DNA of 64,000 nucleotides from JACNKV01 sp964645915 (GCA_964645915.1 CAZYDH010000002.1:110675-174674); one strand, 5' to 3'. Counted from the stretch's first letter, positions 36,290 to 46,548 are shown. The notes: generated from the letters alone by a model not told the origin. Numbers and translations are program-made.

Positions 36290-38590
36290 ATGAGCAATAG
36301 ATTAAAATTGCTAGTTGGACTCGTATATTTAATCCTTACCGTTGGATTATTTGGTGAGGGAACGGGATCAATTCGCGGTGTAATTGTAACAGCAGAAGGA
36401 AAAATCCCGTTACAATCCGCAGAAGTAATAATTAAAAATACAGAAATGGGAACAGTCAGCAATAAGGACGGAAAGTTTGAGCTTACTAATCTCCCAAATG
36501 GTACATATTTATTAACAACTCAATTTATAGGTTACAATACAAAAGAAACTCCAATTACCATTGAGTCTAACAATGAAACAATAGTAATCATCGAATTAGA
36601 AATGAAACCCATACATATAGAAGAGTTAATTGTAACGGGTTTTCATAACAACTTATCTCCTCAAAATATCCAATTTTCTAACACAGAATCTCCAAAAGAA
36701 ATTGGTGAATATTTTCGACAAATTAATGGTGGTAATGCAATCAAAAAAGGTGGATTTGCGTTAGATCCTGTTCTACGGTCATTTAAATATGATCAATTAA
36801 ATGTTCAGTATGATGGAGGAATTAAATGTTGGGGAGGATGTCCAAATAGAATGGATCCACCAACATCTCATATTCAATCTGATGATATTGAGCGGATTGA
36901 AATTCTAAAAGGACCATTTAATGTTCGATTTGGTCAAACTATGGGTGGTGTAGTAAATCTAGTCATGAAAAAGCCAAATCACTTTAAGGAAAATTATATT
37001 AGTGGGTCTGCAATGATAGGATATGAATCAGTTAGCAAGGGGAAACGTGGTCGACTTTCTATAAATGGAAAAAGAAATGCATTTGACTATTATCTTGCAG
37101 GAGGAACAAAAGAATATTCTAATTACACAACAGGTTCAAATATAGAAGTTCCATCTTCATTTCAACTAAGTGATTATACCGTAAAAGCAGGATATCAACA
37201 TGAAAATAATCATCGCATGCAGGTTTCTTATCGTCAATCATTTGCCGATAATATAGATTACCCGGGTTTACCAATGGATGCAAAGGATGATGATACTGAT
37301 ATTTTGGCATTTGACTATTCAGGTCGATCTATTAATAAAACAATCCATTTACTTACATTAAAATTATACAAAACGAATGTATACCATAAGATGGATAATG
37401 AAAATAGACCAAATCGAACTGCCTTGCATGCAGAAGTAAAAGCGTTTACAAAAACTTATGGTGGAAGAGCAGAAATTGGTTTAAGTACATTCAACGCAAG
37501 TAGACTATACTTCGGAATGGACTATTACTCATTATCCAAAACTGGTGATAGAGAACGGGCAGTATTTAAAAACATGTGTAATGGAATGGTGTTTGAAGAA
37601 CCCATGTTATTTACTGATCATGTTTGGCAGGATTCCGAAATAGCAGATTTAGGTATTTTTAGTGAATTAGATTTCCATTTAAATCATAGAATGATAGGAA
37701 AAGCAGGATTTAGATATGATATAATTCAATCTGAGATCAAAGACCCTTCAATCCAATTCACAGATGCATATGGTGAAATCTCAGACTTTGATTCAGATAA
37801 TTATACCGGAATGCTATCGTTTAGTTTTTTACCCAATGCTACTACAGAATGGTCGTTATTGCTTGGTCGAGGAATGAGAGCACCTAGTATAACCGAGAGA
37901 TATGTTAACCATCTACCCATCGGATCCGATGCTCATGAATATTTTGGGAATCCGTATTTAAAATCTGAAGTTAATCATCAAATTGAAATAGCGTTTGGGA
38001 AAAATGAAAGATCATATTCCTTAAGAACAAGCATTTATTATTCTCAATTTATTGATTATATATCAGCAAAAATTGATACGAGTTTGAATAAGGTTTATAT
38101 GGCATGTATAGATCCAAAAGATGTAAAACGATTTCAGAATATTTCTAATGCTCACCAATTTGGGTTTGAGACGGAACTATCAGGAACTTTGTGGAAAAAC
38201 ATTAACTATCATGGATCTGTTTCTTATACAATCGGAGATAATTTGGATGAAAATGAACCACTGCCGGAGGTGCCACCGTTAGTAGGTAGATTAACCATTC
38301 AATATCGCAGCGATAATAATCCCTTTACTTATGAGATGTCAGGAAGGTTTGTAGCCGAACAGAACAGAGTCTCTTCGCTATTTGGTGAGACTGCGACACC
38401 CGGTTTTAATATCTTTGATTTACATGTAACTTATAATCGAGATCAATGGAATATTAAAGTAGGTATACAAAATCTTCTTAATGAAAATTATTACGAACAT
38501 TTAAGTCGTAAATATAAGAACATGCCGGATAGTTACTTACTATATGAACCAGGACGTAATATGGTAGTAAATATTTTATATAAATTTTAA
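36290..38590 (+). CDS. TonB-dependent receptor with OprC-like copper-binding residues (NosA-like)
   Basis: 766 residues: signal peptide, a carboxypeptidase-regulatory-like domain (about 25-108), a plug domain (about 112-230) and a 22-strand-type barrel. The plug has KCWGGCPNRMDPP, giving C184-x3-M188, and the barrel has YHKMDN, giving H366-x-M368. From memory the copper receptor OprC binds Cu through a CxxxM-HxM set at Cys143, Met147, His323 and Met325. The spacing of 182 residues here compares with 180 there. NosA, a related receptor, supports copper loading of N2O reductase. Divergent nosZ next door fits copper import. The RBS is AAAAAGGAA. Confidence 0.88.
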   Translation: MSNRLKLLVGLVYLILTVGLFGEGTGSIRGVIVTAEGKIPLQSAEVIIKNTEMGTVSNKDGKFELTNLPNGTYLLTTQFIGYNTKETPITIESNNETIVIIELEMKPIHIEELIVTGFHNNLSPQNIQFSNTESPKEIGEYFRQINGGNAIKKGGFALDPVLRSFKYDQLNVQYDGGIKCWGGCPNRMDPPTSHIQSDDIERIEILKGPFNVRFGQTMGGVVNLVMKKPNHFKENYISGSAMIGYESVSKGKRGRLSINGKRNAFDYYLAGGTKEYSNYTTGSNIEVPSSFQLSDYTVKAGYQHENNHRMQVSYRQSFADNIDYPGLPMDAKDDDTDILAFDYSGRSINKTIHLLTLKLYKTNVYHKMDNENRPNRTALHAEVKAFTKTYGGRAEIGLSTFNASRLYFGMDYYSLSKTGDRERAVFKNMCNGMVFEEPMLFTDHVWQDSEIADLGIFSELDFHLNHRMIGKAGFRYDIIQSEIKDPSIQFTDAYGEISDFDSDNYTGMLSFSFLPNATTEWSLLLGRGMRAPSITERYVNHLPIGSDAHEYFGNPYLKSEVNHQIEIAFGKNERSYSLRTSIYYSQFIDYISAKIDTSLNKVYMACIDPKDVKRFQNISNAHQFGFETELSGTLWKNINYHGSVSYTIGDNLDENEPLPEVPPLVGRLTIQYRSDNNPFTYEMSGRFVAEQNRVSSLFGETATPGFNIFDLHVTYNRDQWNIKVGIQNLLNENYYEHLSRKYKNMPDSYLLYEPGRNMVVNILYKF

Positions 38591-38611
38591 CTCAATAAAC
38601 ATGTAAACGAC

Positions 38612-38647
38612 AATAAAGCCTTGTTATACAAGGCTTTATTTGTTTTT
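38612..38647. terminator. Bidirectional terminator between TonB receptor and actF
   Basis: A perfect 12-bp stem, AATAAAGCCTTG/CAAGGCTTTATT (38612-38623 and 38629-38640), with a 5-nt loop and then TGTTTTT. The genes on both sides converge here. Confidence 0.9.
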
Positions 38648-38664
38648 AAAACAATTAATGTTTT

Positions 38665-39852
38665 CTATACGTTTTCGAAATCAAAAGATTTTTGTAAAGT
38701 AGGATCATTCACAGGAACAATGGGATTAGAGATTAACTGACGCCAAAATAGACTGATAAATACTCCACCAATACCTAGGAAGGTTGTTAAATCCATCCAT
38801 GAAAAATGCACACCATGATGGTGAAGTGTTGGCATGACTACCCAATAAATATCAATGTAGTGCATGAAGAAAATCCATCCCGCCATGAATTTAACGATGA
38901 ATAGATTTCGTTTAGAATATCTTAGGATCAAAATGATAAAAGGAATGACAAAGTGACCAAAAATAAGGAATAAACTCATCGTCTTCCATGATCCAACCCA
39001 ACGATGGAGAAACCAAATAGTTTCTTCCGGAATATTAGCATACCAAATAAAGAAATATTGAGATCCGGCAATGTATGCCCAAAACACAACAAAAGCGAAT
39101 AAGAGCTTTCCAAGATCGTGATAATGTTCTGTACTTATTTCATCAGACAAAATCCCTTTCTTTTGTAGGAAATGTGAACATAAGATCAAAAATGTAATAA
39201 TCGCTAAATAACTTCCGGTAAATACATAAACTCCAAAGATAGTAGAATACCAGTGAGCATCTGTGGACATTAACCAATCAAATGCTGCAAAAGAAATGGT
39301 CAATGAAAAGAGGATCATTCCAATGGCACTCATTCTCAAAGAATTGGTTTTTGTCTTCTCAGAAAATGAATTATCTTGTTGTACTGAGTAATGGTATAGT
39401 TTATACGCCAAGAAGAACCAAATTAAGAAATAAACAAATGTTCTTACAATAAAAAAGACATCATTTAAATAGCCTGATTTAGCTGATAGAAGGGAATCCT
39501 TCGCTACAAGTTCGGTATGACTCCAATGATAGAGTTCATGAATTCCACCTAGCATGATAGGAATGAAAAAGATGAACAGCCAAGGGAGAACTTTCATAAC
39601 CGTTTCTGCGAATCTGCGGAATATAGTACTCCAAACAGCTCCAGTGAGATAATGAAGCATCACAAAAAATAATCCACCAAGACCAAGAGTCGTCCAAAAT
39701 GCAAAAGATACAAGGTACGAATAGTAGAATTGTTTTGAATCTATTGATGAACCGAAAGCGGAGAGAATCAGGAACAATATACCGAATCCAAGTGTGATAT
39801 TTCCGAAAGAACCCGGTTGTGTAATTTTATAGGTGTTAGAATCGAATTTCAT
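38665..39852 (-). CDS. actF: Alternative complex III subunit ActF (NrfD-like membrane protein)
   Basis: 395 residues with about ten membrane helices, the PsrC/NrfD-like fold of ACIII. ActF pairs with ActC in the membrane and contributes to quinol oxidation or proton routing. It is the last gene of the act block and starts 2 bases after actE. No actG follows. A convergent terminator ends the operon. Confidence 0.9.
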   Translation of the reverse strand: MKFDSNTYKITQPGSFGNITLGFGILFLILSAFGSSIDSKQFYYSYLVSFAFWTTLGLGGLFFVMLHYLTGAVWSTIFRRFAETVMKVLPWLFIFFIPIMLGGIHELYHWSHTELVAKDSLLSAKSGYLNDVFFIVRTFVYFLIWFFLAYKLYHYSVQQDNSFSEKTKTNSLRMSAIGMILFSLTISFAAFDWLMSTDAHWYSTIFGVYVFTGSYLAIITFLILCSHFLQKKGILSDEISTEHYHDLGKLLFAFVVFWAYIAGSQYFFIWYANIPEETIWFLHRWVGSWKTMSLFLIFGHFVIPFIILILRYSKRNLFIVKFMAGWIFFMHYIDIYWVVMPTLHHHGVHFSWMDLTTFLGIGGVFISLFWRQLISNPIVPVNDPTLQKSFDFENV

Positions 39853-39854
39853 CT

Positions 39855-40418
39855 TTATTCACCTGCATTTTGTAGTTTACGGATGTAAGACACGATTGCC
39901 CAGCGATCTTCTACCGGGATCTGATGTTTGTATGATGGCATTAAAATATTTCCATTTGAGATCACTGAAAAGAGTTGACCCTCTGGCATGGTTCGAGCTC
40001 TTTTTGAATGAAGAGACGTAGCCGGCGGATAAACATAATTGATCATTTTCCCCATCCCGTCTCCAGTTGAATTATGACAGGGTGTACAAAATATTTGGTA
40101 GTTTTTCTCACCTTTCATTAATAAGTCAGGGGAAAGCATTATTGGATTAGCAGAAACGAATTGTCCTGCATTATCCATACCGAAAAAATACTCAGTATCC
40201 TCATATAATTCTCCGATAGCAACTGTCCCTTCGACCGGAGCTCGCATTGCAGATTTATCTGTAAAGAATTTACTTTCTTTATATGGCTTGTATTTATTTT
40301 GAGTATCCATGTTCGGATTAAGGTGAACAGGAGGTTTTTCTGATTTATCTCCCTGGAGACAACCGTTGATAGATATTGCCATCAGAATGGAAATCGTCAT
40401 AATCAATATTCGTCTCAT
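39855..40418 (-). CDS. actE: Alternative complex III subunit ActE (monoheme cytochrome c lipoprotein)
   Basis: 187 residues with a lipoprotein signal (INGC, Cys20). One heme site, CTPCH (111-115), and a distal Met in the LMPSYKHQIP segment give a class-I cytochrome c. ActE passes electrons from the ACIII Fe-S/heme chain to the downstream oxidase or soluble cytochrome c. It overlaps actD by 4 bases. Confidence 0.92.
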   Translation of the reverse strand: MRRILIMTISILMAISINGCLQGDKSEKPPVHLNPNMDTQNKYKPYKESKFFTDKSAMRAPVEGTVAIGELYEDTEYFFGMDNAGQFVSANPIMLSPDLLMKGEKNYQIFCTPCHNSTGDGMGKMINYVYPPATSLHSKRARTMPEGQLFSVISNGNILMPSYKHQIPVEDRWAIVSYIRKLQNAGE

Positions 40419-40954
40419 ACTTCTTCCTCCAGTAACTCGATATGTGTACTATTCATTGATTCCAGGAGTTGCTTTGTCTTTTTAGAGTCAAATTTATTGT
40501 CTTCTGAGTCGATACTTACAAAAAATCCATCATCACTTGCTTTTGATTCAAATTGGTCAGAGTAAAATACAGGATGGTGAAATCTTGGTAGCTTATTTAA
40601 TGCAAGCATACCAAATACTGCCGATATAGCTCCGAATAGGACTAATAAGGCAAAGGTAATGACGATATATGATTGCCAGGCGAAAAGGGGTTTACCACTA
40701 ATAACAAGCGGATAGGCAACTGCATGAGACCAGGATTGTAATCCGAAACCTATTACTGCACCAAGAAAGGCAAAAAATCCAATGACATACCCTAAGATCG
40801 ACCGTTTTAATCCCATTGCTTTATCCATTCCATGAATAGGAAAAGGTGAATGACAATCGAACCTAGAATATTGATTATCACGTAGTTTTTCTGCTGCGTG
40901 AATTAACGCAGTAGGTGATGAAAATTCTGCAATAATTCCTAATGTCTTTTTCAT
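40415..40954 (-). CDS. actD: Alternative complex III subunit ActD (DUF3341)
   Basis: 179 residues, two membrane helices (about 49-71 and 95-117) after an N-terminal soluble part with the family-typical DCHSPFPIHGMDKAMGL (about 34-50). ActD anchors the peripheral subunits of ACIII. It overlaps both actC and actE by 4 bases (ATGA), showing tight translational coupling. Confidence 0.92.
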   Translation of the reverse strand: MKKTLGIIAEFSSPTALIHAAEKLRDNQYSRFDCHSPFPIHGMDKAMGLKRSILGYVIGFFAFLGAVIGFGLQSWSHAVAYPLVISGKPLFAWQSYIVITFALLVLFGAISAVFGMLALNKLPRFHHPVFYSDQFESKASDDGFFVSIDSEDNKFDSKKTKQLLESMNSTHIELLEEEV

Positions 40955-42330
40955 GATTGATCCTCCTCATGATGTGGATCAGCCTGAGGTAAAACTGATT
41001 TCACTTCGGCAATTGATATCATCGGTAAAAATCTGAGGAAAAGAAGGAAAAGTGTAAAGAACAATCCAAAACTTCCGATGAAAGTTAAGATATCCCAAAT
41101 CGTGGGTGAGTAATAGTCCCAGGATGAGGGTAAGAAATCTCTTGAGAGAGAGGTTACAGTGATCACAAATCGCTCAAACCACATTCCAATATTAACAAGA
41201 ATTGAAGCAACAAATAAAAATGCAACGTTATTGCGAAGTCGCTTAAACCAGAAGAGTTGCGGTACAAGAACGTTACAACTAATCATGGTCCAATATGCCC
41301 AGGCATAATTACCAAGAGCCCGGTTTGTAAAAGCAAATGATTCATACATGTTTCCGCTATACCATGCGATAAAGAACTCCATTGCATACGCATATCCAAC
41401 CATTGATCCTGTCAGCAACATGACTTTAGACATCCGTTCCAGATGTTTTACAGTAATAAAGTGTTCAAGGTTATAGAACCTACGAGCAATGATCGCCAGT
41501 GTCATCACCATTGCAAACCCTGAGAAAATGGCCCCTGCAACAAAATAGGGTGGGAAGATCGTTGTATGCCAACCCGGTATAATGCTGGTAGCAAAGTCAG
41601 AACTCACAACACTATGAACTGATAATACTAATGGTGTCGACAATCCAGCCAATACTAAATAGGCAAGTTCATAGTTCTGCCACTGACGGTTTCCTCCTCG
41701 CCATCCAATGGCAAAGAAACCTAATATCTTTTTCTTAAGACCTTTAGCACGATCACGAAGCGTCGCAAGATCAGGGATTAAACCGGTATACCAGAAAAGT
41801 AATGAAACCGTAAAATAGGTGCCCACAGCAAAGAAATCCCATAATAATGGACTTCTAAAATTAGGCCACATTCCCATCTGATTTGGGATAGGGAAGAACC
41901 AGTGTAGTAACCAGATTCGACCCACGTGTATTCCTGGAAAGAGTAATGCACAGATGACAGCAAATATCGTCATTGCCTCTGCAAAGCGATTAATGGATGT
42001 TCGCCATTTTTGTCTAAGTAAGAAAAGGATTGCAGAAATAAGTGTTCCGGCATGACCGATACCGACCCAAAACACAAAATTGACAATTGCCCAACCCCAA
42101 CCAACAGGATTGTTCAATCCCCAAATACCGGTTCCTTCCCAAATGAGAAATCCCACAGAACCTAATAGGACCAGAAGCAATGAGAATGCCATCCCAAAAG
42201 CCAAGAACCATTCTTTTGGAGCTTTTGTCTCTGTGATTTTACTTATCTTTTCGGTTACCGATCTGAAGGTTTGGTTGCCTTCGATCAATGGCTTTTCAAT
42301 AGTTGTAGATTTTTGGATGGTACTGCTCAT
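40951..42330 (-). CDS. actC: Alternative complex III subunit ActC (NrfD-like membrane protein)
   Basis: 459 residues with about ten membrane helices and a PsrC/NrfD fold. It has a conserved His in GIHVGRIWLLHW (about 133) and the quinol-side helices typical of ActC. It forms the main quinol-oxidising site next to ActB. It overlaps actB and actD by ATGA. Confidence 0.93.
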   Translation of the reverse strand: MSSTIQKSTTIEKPLIEGNQTFRSVTEKISKITETKAPKEWFLAFGMAFSLLLVLLGSVGFLIWEGTGIWGLNNPVGWGWAIVNFVFWVGIGHAGTLISAILFLLRQKWRTSINRFAEAMTIFAVICALLFPGIHVGRIWLLHWFFPIPNQMGMWPNFRSPLLWDFFAVGTYFTVSLLFWYTGLIPDLATLRDRAKGLKKKILGFFAIGWRGGNRQWQNYELAYLVLAGLSTPLVLSVHSVVSSDFATSIIPGWHTTIFPPYFVAGAIFSGFAMVMTLAIIARRFYNLEHFITVKHLERMSKVMLLTGSMVGYAYAMEFFIAWYSGNMYESFAFTNRALGNYAWAYWTMISCNVLVPQLFWFKRLRNNVAFLFVASILVNIGMWFERFVITVTSLSRDFLPSSWDYYSPTIWDILTFIGSFGLFFTLFLLFLRFLPMISIAEVKSVLPQADPHHEEDQS

Positions 42331-45300
42331 GATAATTCACCCGGTTTCAAATCAGGATTAGGATTTCTGAGTTTTGCTAAATATGTTACTCTCGGTTGAG
42401 TATTAATTTCGCCTAGAAGAGCATACATACGGTTTTGTTTTCGTAACGCTGAGATTTGACTGTCAGGGTCTGTGATATCACCAAAGATGATGGCATCGGA
42501 TGGACACGATTGTTGGCAAGCGGTTGAAACTTCGCCATCTTGTATGCTCCGTCCTTCATTATTGGCAGTAATTTTTGCTTGAGTAATTCTCTGAACACAG
42601 AAAGTACATTTTTCCATGACCCCTCGGAATCGAACCGTTACATCAGGGTTTTGAACCATCTGTACGATCTCCGGTAAATCTTTTGTAAAGTTGTGGAAAT
42701 TAAACCGTCTTACTTTATATGGACAGTTATTTGCACAATAACGAGTCCCGACACAGCGATTATATGTCATACTGTTTAAACCGTCCTCGGAATGGGTTGT
42801 AGCCGAAACGGGACAGACTTGCTCGCAAGGAGCCATTTCACAATGCTGACAATTGACGGGTTGGATAACCATATCAGGGTTGTCCATATCACCGGAATAA
42901 TAGCGATCTAAACGAATCCAAGACATCTCTCTGCCTTTTTCCACTTGATCTTTTCCAACGATAGGAATGTTGTTTTCTCCCTGACAAGAAACTGAACAGG
43001 CATTACATCCGGTACAAACATTCAAATCGATTGTCATTCCCCATTGGGGTCCGGAATCGTAATTTACTTCGTCCCACATGGATACAAGTGGGATGGCAGA
43101 ATCATGTTCGTTAACAAAATTAGGATTTTCTTTATAGTCTTCTAAAGTGGATTCTCTGACAATAGCTGGAAGACGTTTTTGAATTGCATCTGCAGCAAGT
43201 TTTTCAGTATCTAGCCCATGATGATCTTGAGTGCAGGCTAAAACGGTGGTTTTCGACGTTTTTGAAATTTTGACATTATCGGACCGCCATAATGCATTAA
43301 GTTCTCGTAGTGCATATGTGTTTTCACCAACACCGTTACCAACTCTACCTGAAGAAGTTCTCCCATAACCTAATTCCACTGAAATGGATTGATCTGCATG
43401 TCCAGGCATGATCCATACAGGTAATTCAACAGAATACCCGTTTTTCTTTAAAGAAATAATATCTCGATTATTCACGCCTAGTTCTTTAGCTGTAGAATGG
43501 CTTAGCAATGCAGCATTATCCCAGGATAGTTTAGTGATTGGATCCGGGGTCTCCTGAAGCCAACCATTATTTGAAAACCTTCCATCAAATAGAGAAGAGG
43601 ATGTCTTAAAAACAATTTCATATCCTTCGGATGACACTATCGAGTTCTGCTTGAAAACTTTTGACATAGCCGTATTAGAAAGGAATGGATTAGCAGGTTT
43701 AGTAAGTTGATTTTTATAAACACCATCATGAAGAACCGTTCTCCAATTAGATGTAAAATCTGATCCAAAAATAGTTTTCCATGTTTCTTGAGTCAGATCA
43801 TAACCTGAGGAAATAGTTTCATCTGCAACGATTAATGAAGAAAGTAACTCAATAAAACTAATTCCACCGAATAATGGTTGAATTTGAGGTTGAGTAATAC
43901 CTTTTGTTCCGTCTGGTGTAATGGTGTCACCCCATGATTCCAACGGATGAGCTTTATGGATACTCCACTCAGATTTTTTGGAAGTCTCATTAACGTGTGA
44001 ACTTATATGGATCGTATGCTTTACTTTATTTACAGCTTCATTGAAATGTAAGTCTACAGGTGTGTTATAAGCAGGGTTGCCGCCAAAAATGACTAACGTT
44101 GAGATATCTCCATTTTTCATATCGACTACTAATGATCTTAAATCTTTAGTATCAGAACGATTATTTTTGTCAGAAGAGAAATATTCAACTGTAGTTCCGC
44201 GGTTTTTTAATGCATAATTAATTGCAAAGACAAGAGAATGAACATTTGCAGATTGACTTCTTCCGGCAACCACCAAAGATTGTTTTCTATTTTGTATCAA
44301 ATCATTGGCTAAGGCATTAATCCATTTGCGATTGAATGAATGATTTTTATAATCACTTAGTTCACTTACACCCGGGATAGAAAGTCCCATAGATTTAAGC
44401 TCAACAGCAAGAGCCGCTGCAAATGCACCAATTTTTCCATGGCTGAGTCGGTAACGATGATCAGCAATTCCTCCGGTTACAGATAAGGAATTTTCAACAA
44501 CATATAGTCTATTCATGGAATCATTTTCATCATTTACTCGTCGTCCTTGCATAAAGTCTACAGTGTGACGAATAGAATGAGTTTCAGTATTTAAGAAATC
44601 AGCATCTAACGATACGACCACTTTTGCTTTTTCATAGTGGTATACGGGATCATAATCTCTACCGGTAGCAAGACGAATTCCGTCATGGATCATTTCATCA
44701 CTAACGGGGTCCCAAGTAACCCATTTTGCTTTAGGGTATTTGGATAAGAAATCTTGTTTTAACCGAAGGTATGTTGGTGAGTTTAATGTTTCTGAAAATA
44801 CAGCTAATCCATCACCTTGTGAGGGTTTAAAATCTTTATCTAAAGATTTCCACTCAGTAGCAAAATTTTCAAGTTTAGACTCATATCCATTATGCAGAAC
44901 AGATTGAGCTCTATCGGGATCATACATATCTAAAATGGATGCTTGCAGCCACGCATTAGATTTCCCTAATGTGGATGGATGATTTGGATTCCCTTCGAGT
45001 TTTGTGGGTCTGCCTTCATGATTCTCAACGATCACTCCGTAGGATTCAGATCCAAATGGAATATTGGTTGAATAATATTTAGGTGTCCCGGGGACAATAT
45101 TTTCCGGTGCAATTGCATAAGGAATGATCTTTTCTACCGGGCGGCGACAACTGGCCAAACCGGCAAGTGCAATAGATGCTCCCATTATCGAAAGGAATTT
45201 TCTTCGACTCATTCCATTTGGAACATCAAATGTCCCTTCAGAAAATTCATTTTTTAAAAATTGTTCAAATTCAGGTGTTTGGTTTATTTCATCCAAACTA

Positions 45301-45335
45301 CGCCAATATTTTTTTCCATTCATATTATTTTTCAT
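42327..45335 (-). CDS. actB: Alternative complex III subunit ActB (molybdopterin-like and Fe-S protein)
   Basis: 1002 residues from the ATG at 45335, coupled by ATGA to actA. A longer frame from 45392 lies inside actA. The N-terminus has a Tat-like SRRKFLSIMG and a lipobox (GLASC). The first about 700 residues are a molybdopterin-oxidoreductase-like fold, which in known ACIII has no cofactor. The C-terminal 270 residues bind four Fe-S clusters: CTGCNACSVSC, CQHCEMAPCEQVCP, CVGTRYCANNCP and CTFCVQRI with CQQSCP. It carries electrons from quinol to ActA/ActE. Confidence 0.95.
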   Translation of the reverse strand: MKNNMNGKKYWRSLDEINQTPEFEQFLKNEFSEGTFDVPNGMSRRKFLSIMGASIALAGLASCRRPVEKIIPYAIAPENIVPGTPKYYSTNIPFGSESYGVIVENHEGRPTKLEGNPNHPSTLGKSNAWLQASILDMYDPDRAQSVLHNGYESKLENFATEWKSLDKDFKPSQGDGLAVFSETLNSPTYLRLKQDFLSKYPKAKWVTWDPVSDEMIHDGIRLATGRDYDPVYHYEKAKVVVSLDADFLNTETHSIRHTVDFMQGRRVNDENDSMNRLYVVENSLSVTGGIADHRYRLSHGKIGAFAAALAVELKSMGLSIPGVSELSDYKNHSFNRKWINALANDLIQNRKQSLVVAGRSQSANVHSLVFAINYALKNRGTTVEYFSSDKNNRSDTKDLRSLVVDMKNGDISTLVIFGGNPAYNTPVDLHFNEAVNKVKHTIHISSHVNETSKKSEWSIHKAHPLESWGDTITPDGTKGITQPQIQPLFGGISFIELLSSLIVADETISSGYDLTQETWKTIFGSDFTSNWRTVLHDGVYKNQLTKPANPFLSNTAMSKVFKQNSIVSSEGYEIVFKTSSSLFDGRFSNNGWLQETPDPITKLSWDNAALLSHSTAKELGVNNRDIISLKKNGYSVELPVWIMPGHADQSISVELGYGRTSSGRVGNGVGENTYALRELNALWRSDNVKISKTSKTTVLACTQDHHGLDTEKLAADAIQKRLPAIVRESTLEDYKENPNFVNEHDSAIPLVSMWDEVNYDSGPQWGMTIDLNVCTGCNACSVSCQGENNIPIVGKDQVEKGREMSWIRLDRYYSGDMDNPDMVIQPVNCQHCEMAPCEQVCPVSATTHSEDGLNSMTYNRCVGTRYCANNCPYKVRRFNFHNFTKDLPEIVQMVQNPDVTVRFRGVMEKCTFCVQRITQAKITANNEGRSIQDGEVSTACQQSCPSDAIIFGDITDPDSQISALRKQNRMYALLGEINTQPRVTYLAKLRNPNPDLKPGELS

Positions 45336-45979
45336 CGGTGACACCCCGAACAATCTAATGGAGGTGTGATATTTAATTCTTTTACGATCCAAGAACCATA
45401 GGCTAATTGGTCGTCAGGTGGTGTCCATTGAGTATTTGTGATCTGATCCACAGGTCGAAGATGCATTTCAGGATTCTTATGGCATTCTAAACACCATGCC
45501 ATGCTTAAACTTTCTTCCTGAGATATAACTTCCATAGAAGCCACATCCCCATGACAAGTGTTGCATCCCACTCCTACTTTCACATGAGCGCTATGATCGA
45601 AATATACGAAATCAGGTGATTTGTGTACACGAACCCACTCAATAGGTTGATTTGTGTTCCAACTGTTGATTACCTTAGCTATGCTTAGACTATCCTTCTT
45701 AATGACTGTATGACAGTTCATACATGTCTGAGTAGGAGGGACTCCGGCAATTGCAGTATTTTCAACACCAGTATGACAATATCGGCAATCTAATTTTAAT
45801 TCACCGACATGAAATTTGTGGCTGTATTGTACAGGTTGTGTCGGTGTATACCCCACATCTGTATACTTTGGAGAACCCCAATACCAAAAAGAAAAGACAA
45901 GGATCGTGACGGAGACGATTAATCCTGCCAAAAGTATTGTCGGAAGTTTATTGGTCCATTTTGGAAATAGTTGTGCCAT
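45332..45979 (-). CDS. actA: Alternative complex III subunit ActA (pentaheme cytochrome c)
   Basis: 215 residues with one N-terminal membrane helix (about 13-33). Five heme sites are present: CRYCH (65-69), CMNCH (86-90), CNTCH (139-143), CLECH (163-167) and CSGCH (210-214). This is the classic ActA, first gene of the ACIII operon, which moves electrons to ActE and the terminal oxidase. The 119-base gap after fixH would hold its own promoter, and that gap has two small palindromes. Confidence 0.95.
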   Translation of the reverse strand: MAQLFPKWTNKLPTILLAGLIVSVTILVFSFWYWGSPKYTDVGYTPTQPVQYSHKFHVGELKLDCRYCHTGVENTAIAGVPPTQTCMNCHTVIKKDSLSIAKVINSWNTNQPIEWVRVHKSPDFVYFDHSAHVKVGVGCNTCHGDVASMEVISQEESLSMAWCLECHKNPEMHLRPVDQITNTQWTPPDDQLAYGSWIVKELNITPPLDCSGCHR

Positions 45980-46098
45980 TCAATTTGTTCTGTTAATTAA
46001 TAAATTTTGAAGAGAGTAAAGGGGGCATGATCAAGATGAATTTTAATGAAGAGGTTAAGGAATATCCTTGTTTGATATCAACTGAAAAGTCCATCGTA

Positions 46099-46548
46099 CT
46101 ACATCCTTGAAACGATTAGTTTCTCGTTTTGTTGATAGCTGATATGATTTTCCTCCCAGATCACACTCAAGTTCCAAACACCCGTTACTACCGGAATGTA
46201 TTGTGATCCATCCGAAGAAAATGAAAGAGGAACTGTTTTATCCATTGCGTTGTCATTAGGACGTTTTAGAAATAGAGTTCCTTTGATTTTTTCAAACCTT
46301 TCTGGATTAACTTGTAATTCAATTGTATTATTATTTCGAGTGATCTGAATGGATTTATTGTTGGAAACTGTGCGATCCAATCGATCTATTATTTTTTGAT
46401 ATTCTACTCCTTCTTGGTAATATGTATCTGAAACTAATGAATCCATTTTTGTAGCAGAAAAAGGTATTAGCCAGAGAAGAAAAAATAAAATGGTTCCACT
46501 AATGGTAATCATTAATCCTAAAGGCCAGAATAGTTCTTTTTTCATCAA
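46099..46548 (-). CDS. fixH: FixH/CcoH family cbb3 assembly protein
   Basis: 149 residues with one membrane helix (about 10-32) followed by a beta-rich periplasmic domain. SDTYYQEGVEYQKIIDR (about 40-56) is the family hallmark. It is needed for stable assembly of cbb3 oxidase. It overlaps ccoG by 4 bases. Confidence 0.88.
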   Translation of the reverse strand: MMKKELFWPLGLMITISGTILFFLLWLIPFSATKMDSLVSDTYYQEGVEYQKIIDRLDRTVSNNKSIQITRNNNTIELQVNPERFEKIKGTLFLKRPNDNAMDKTVPLSFSSDGSQYIPVVTGVWNLSVIWEENHISYQQNEKLIVSRM

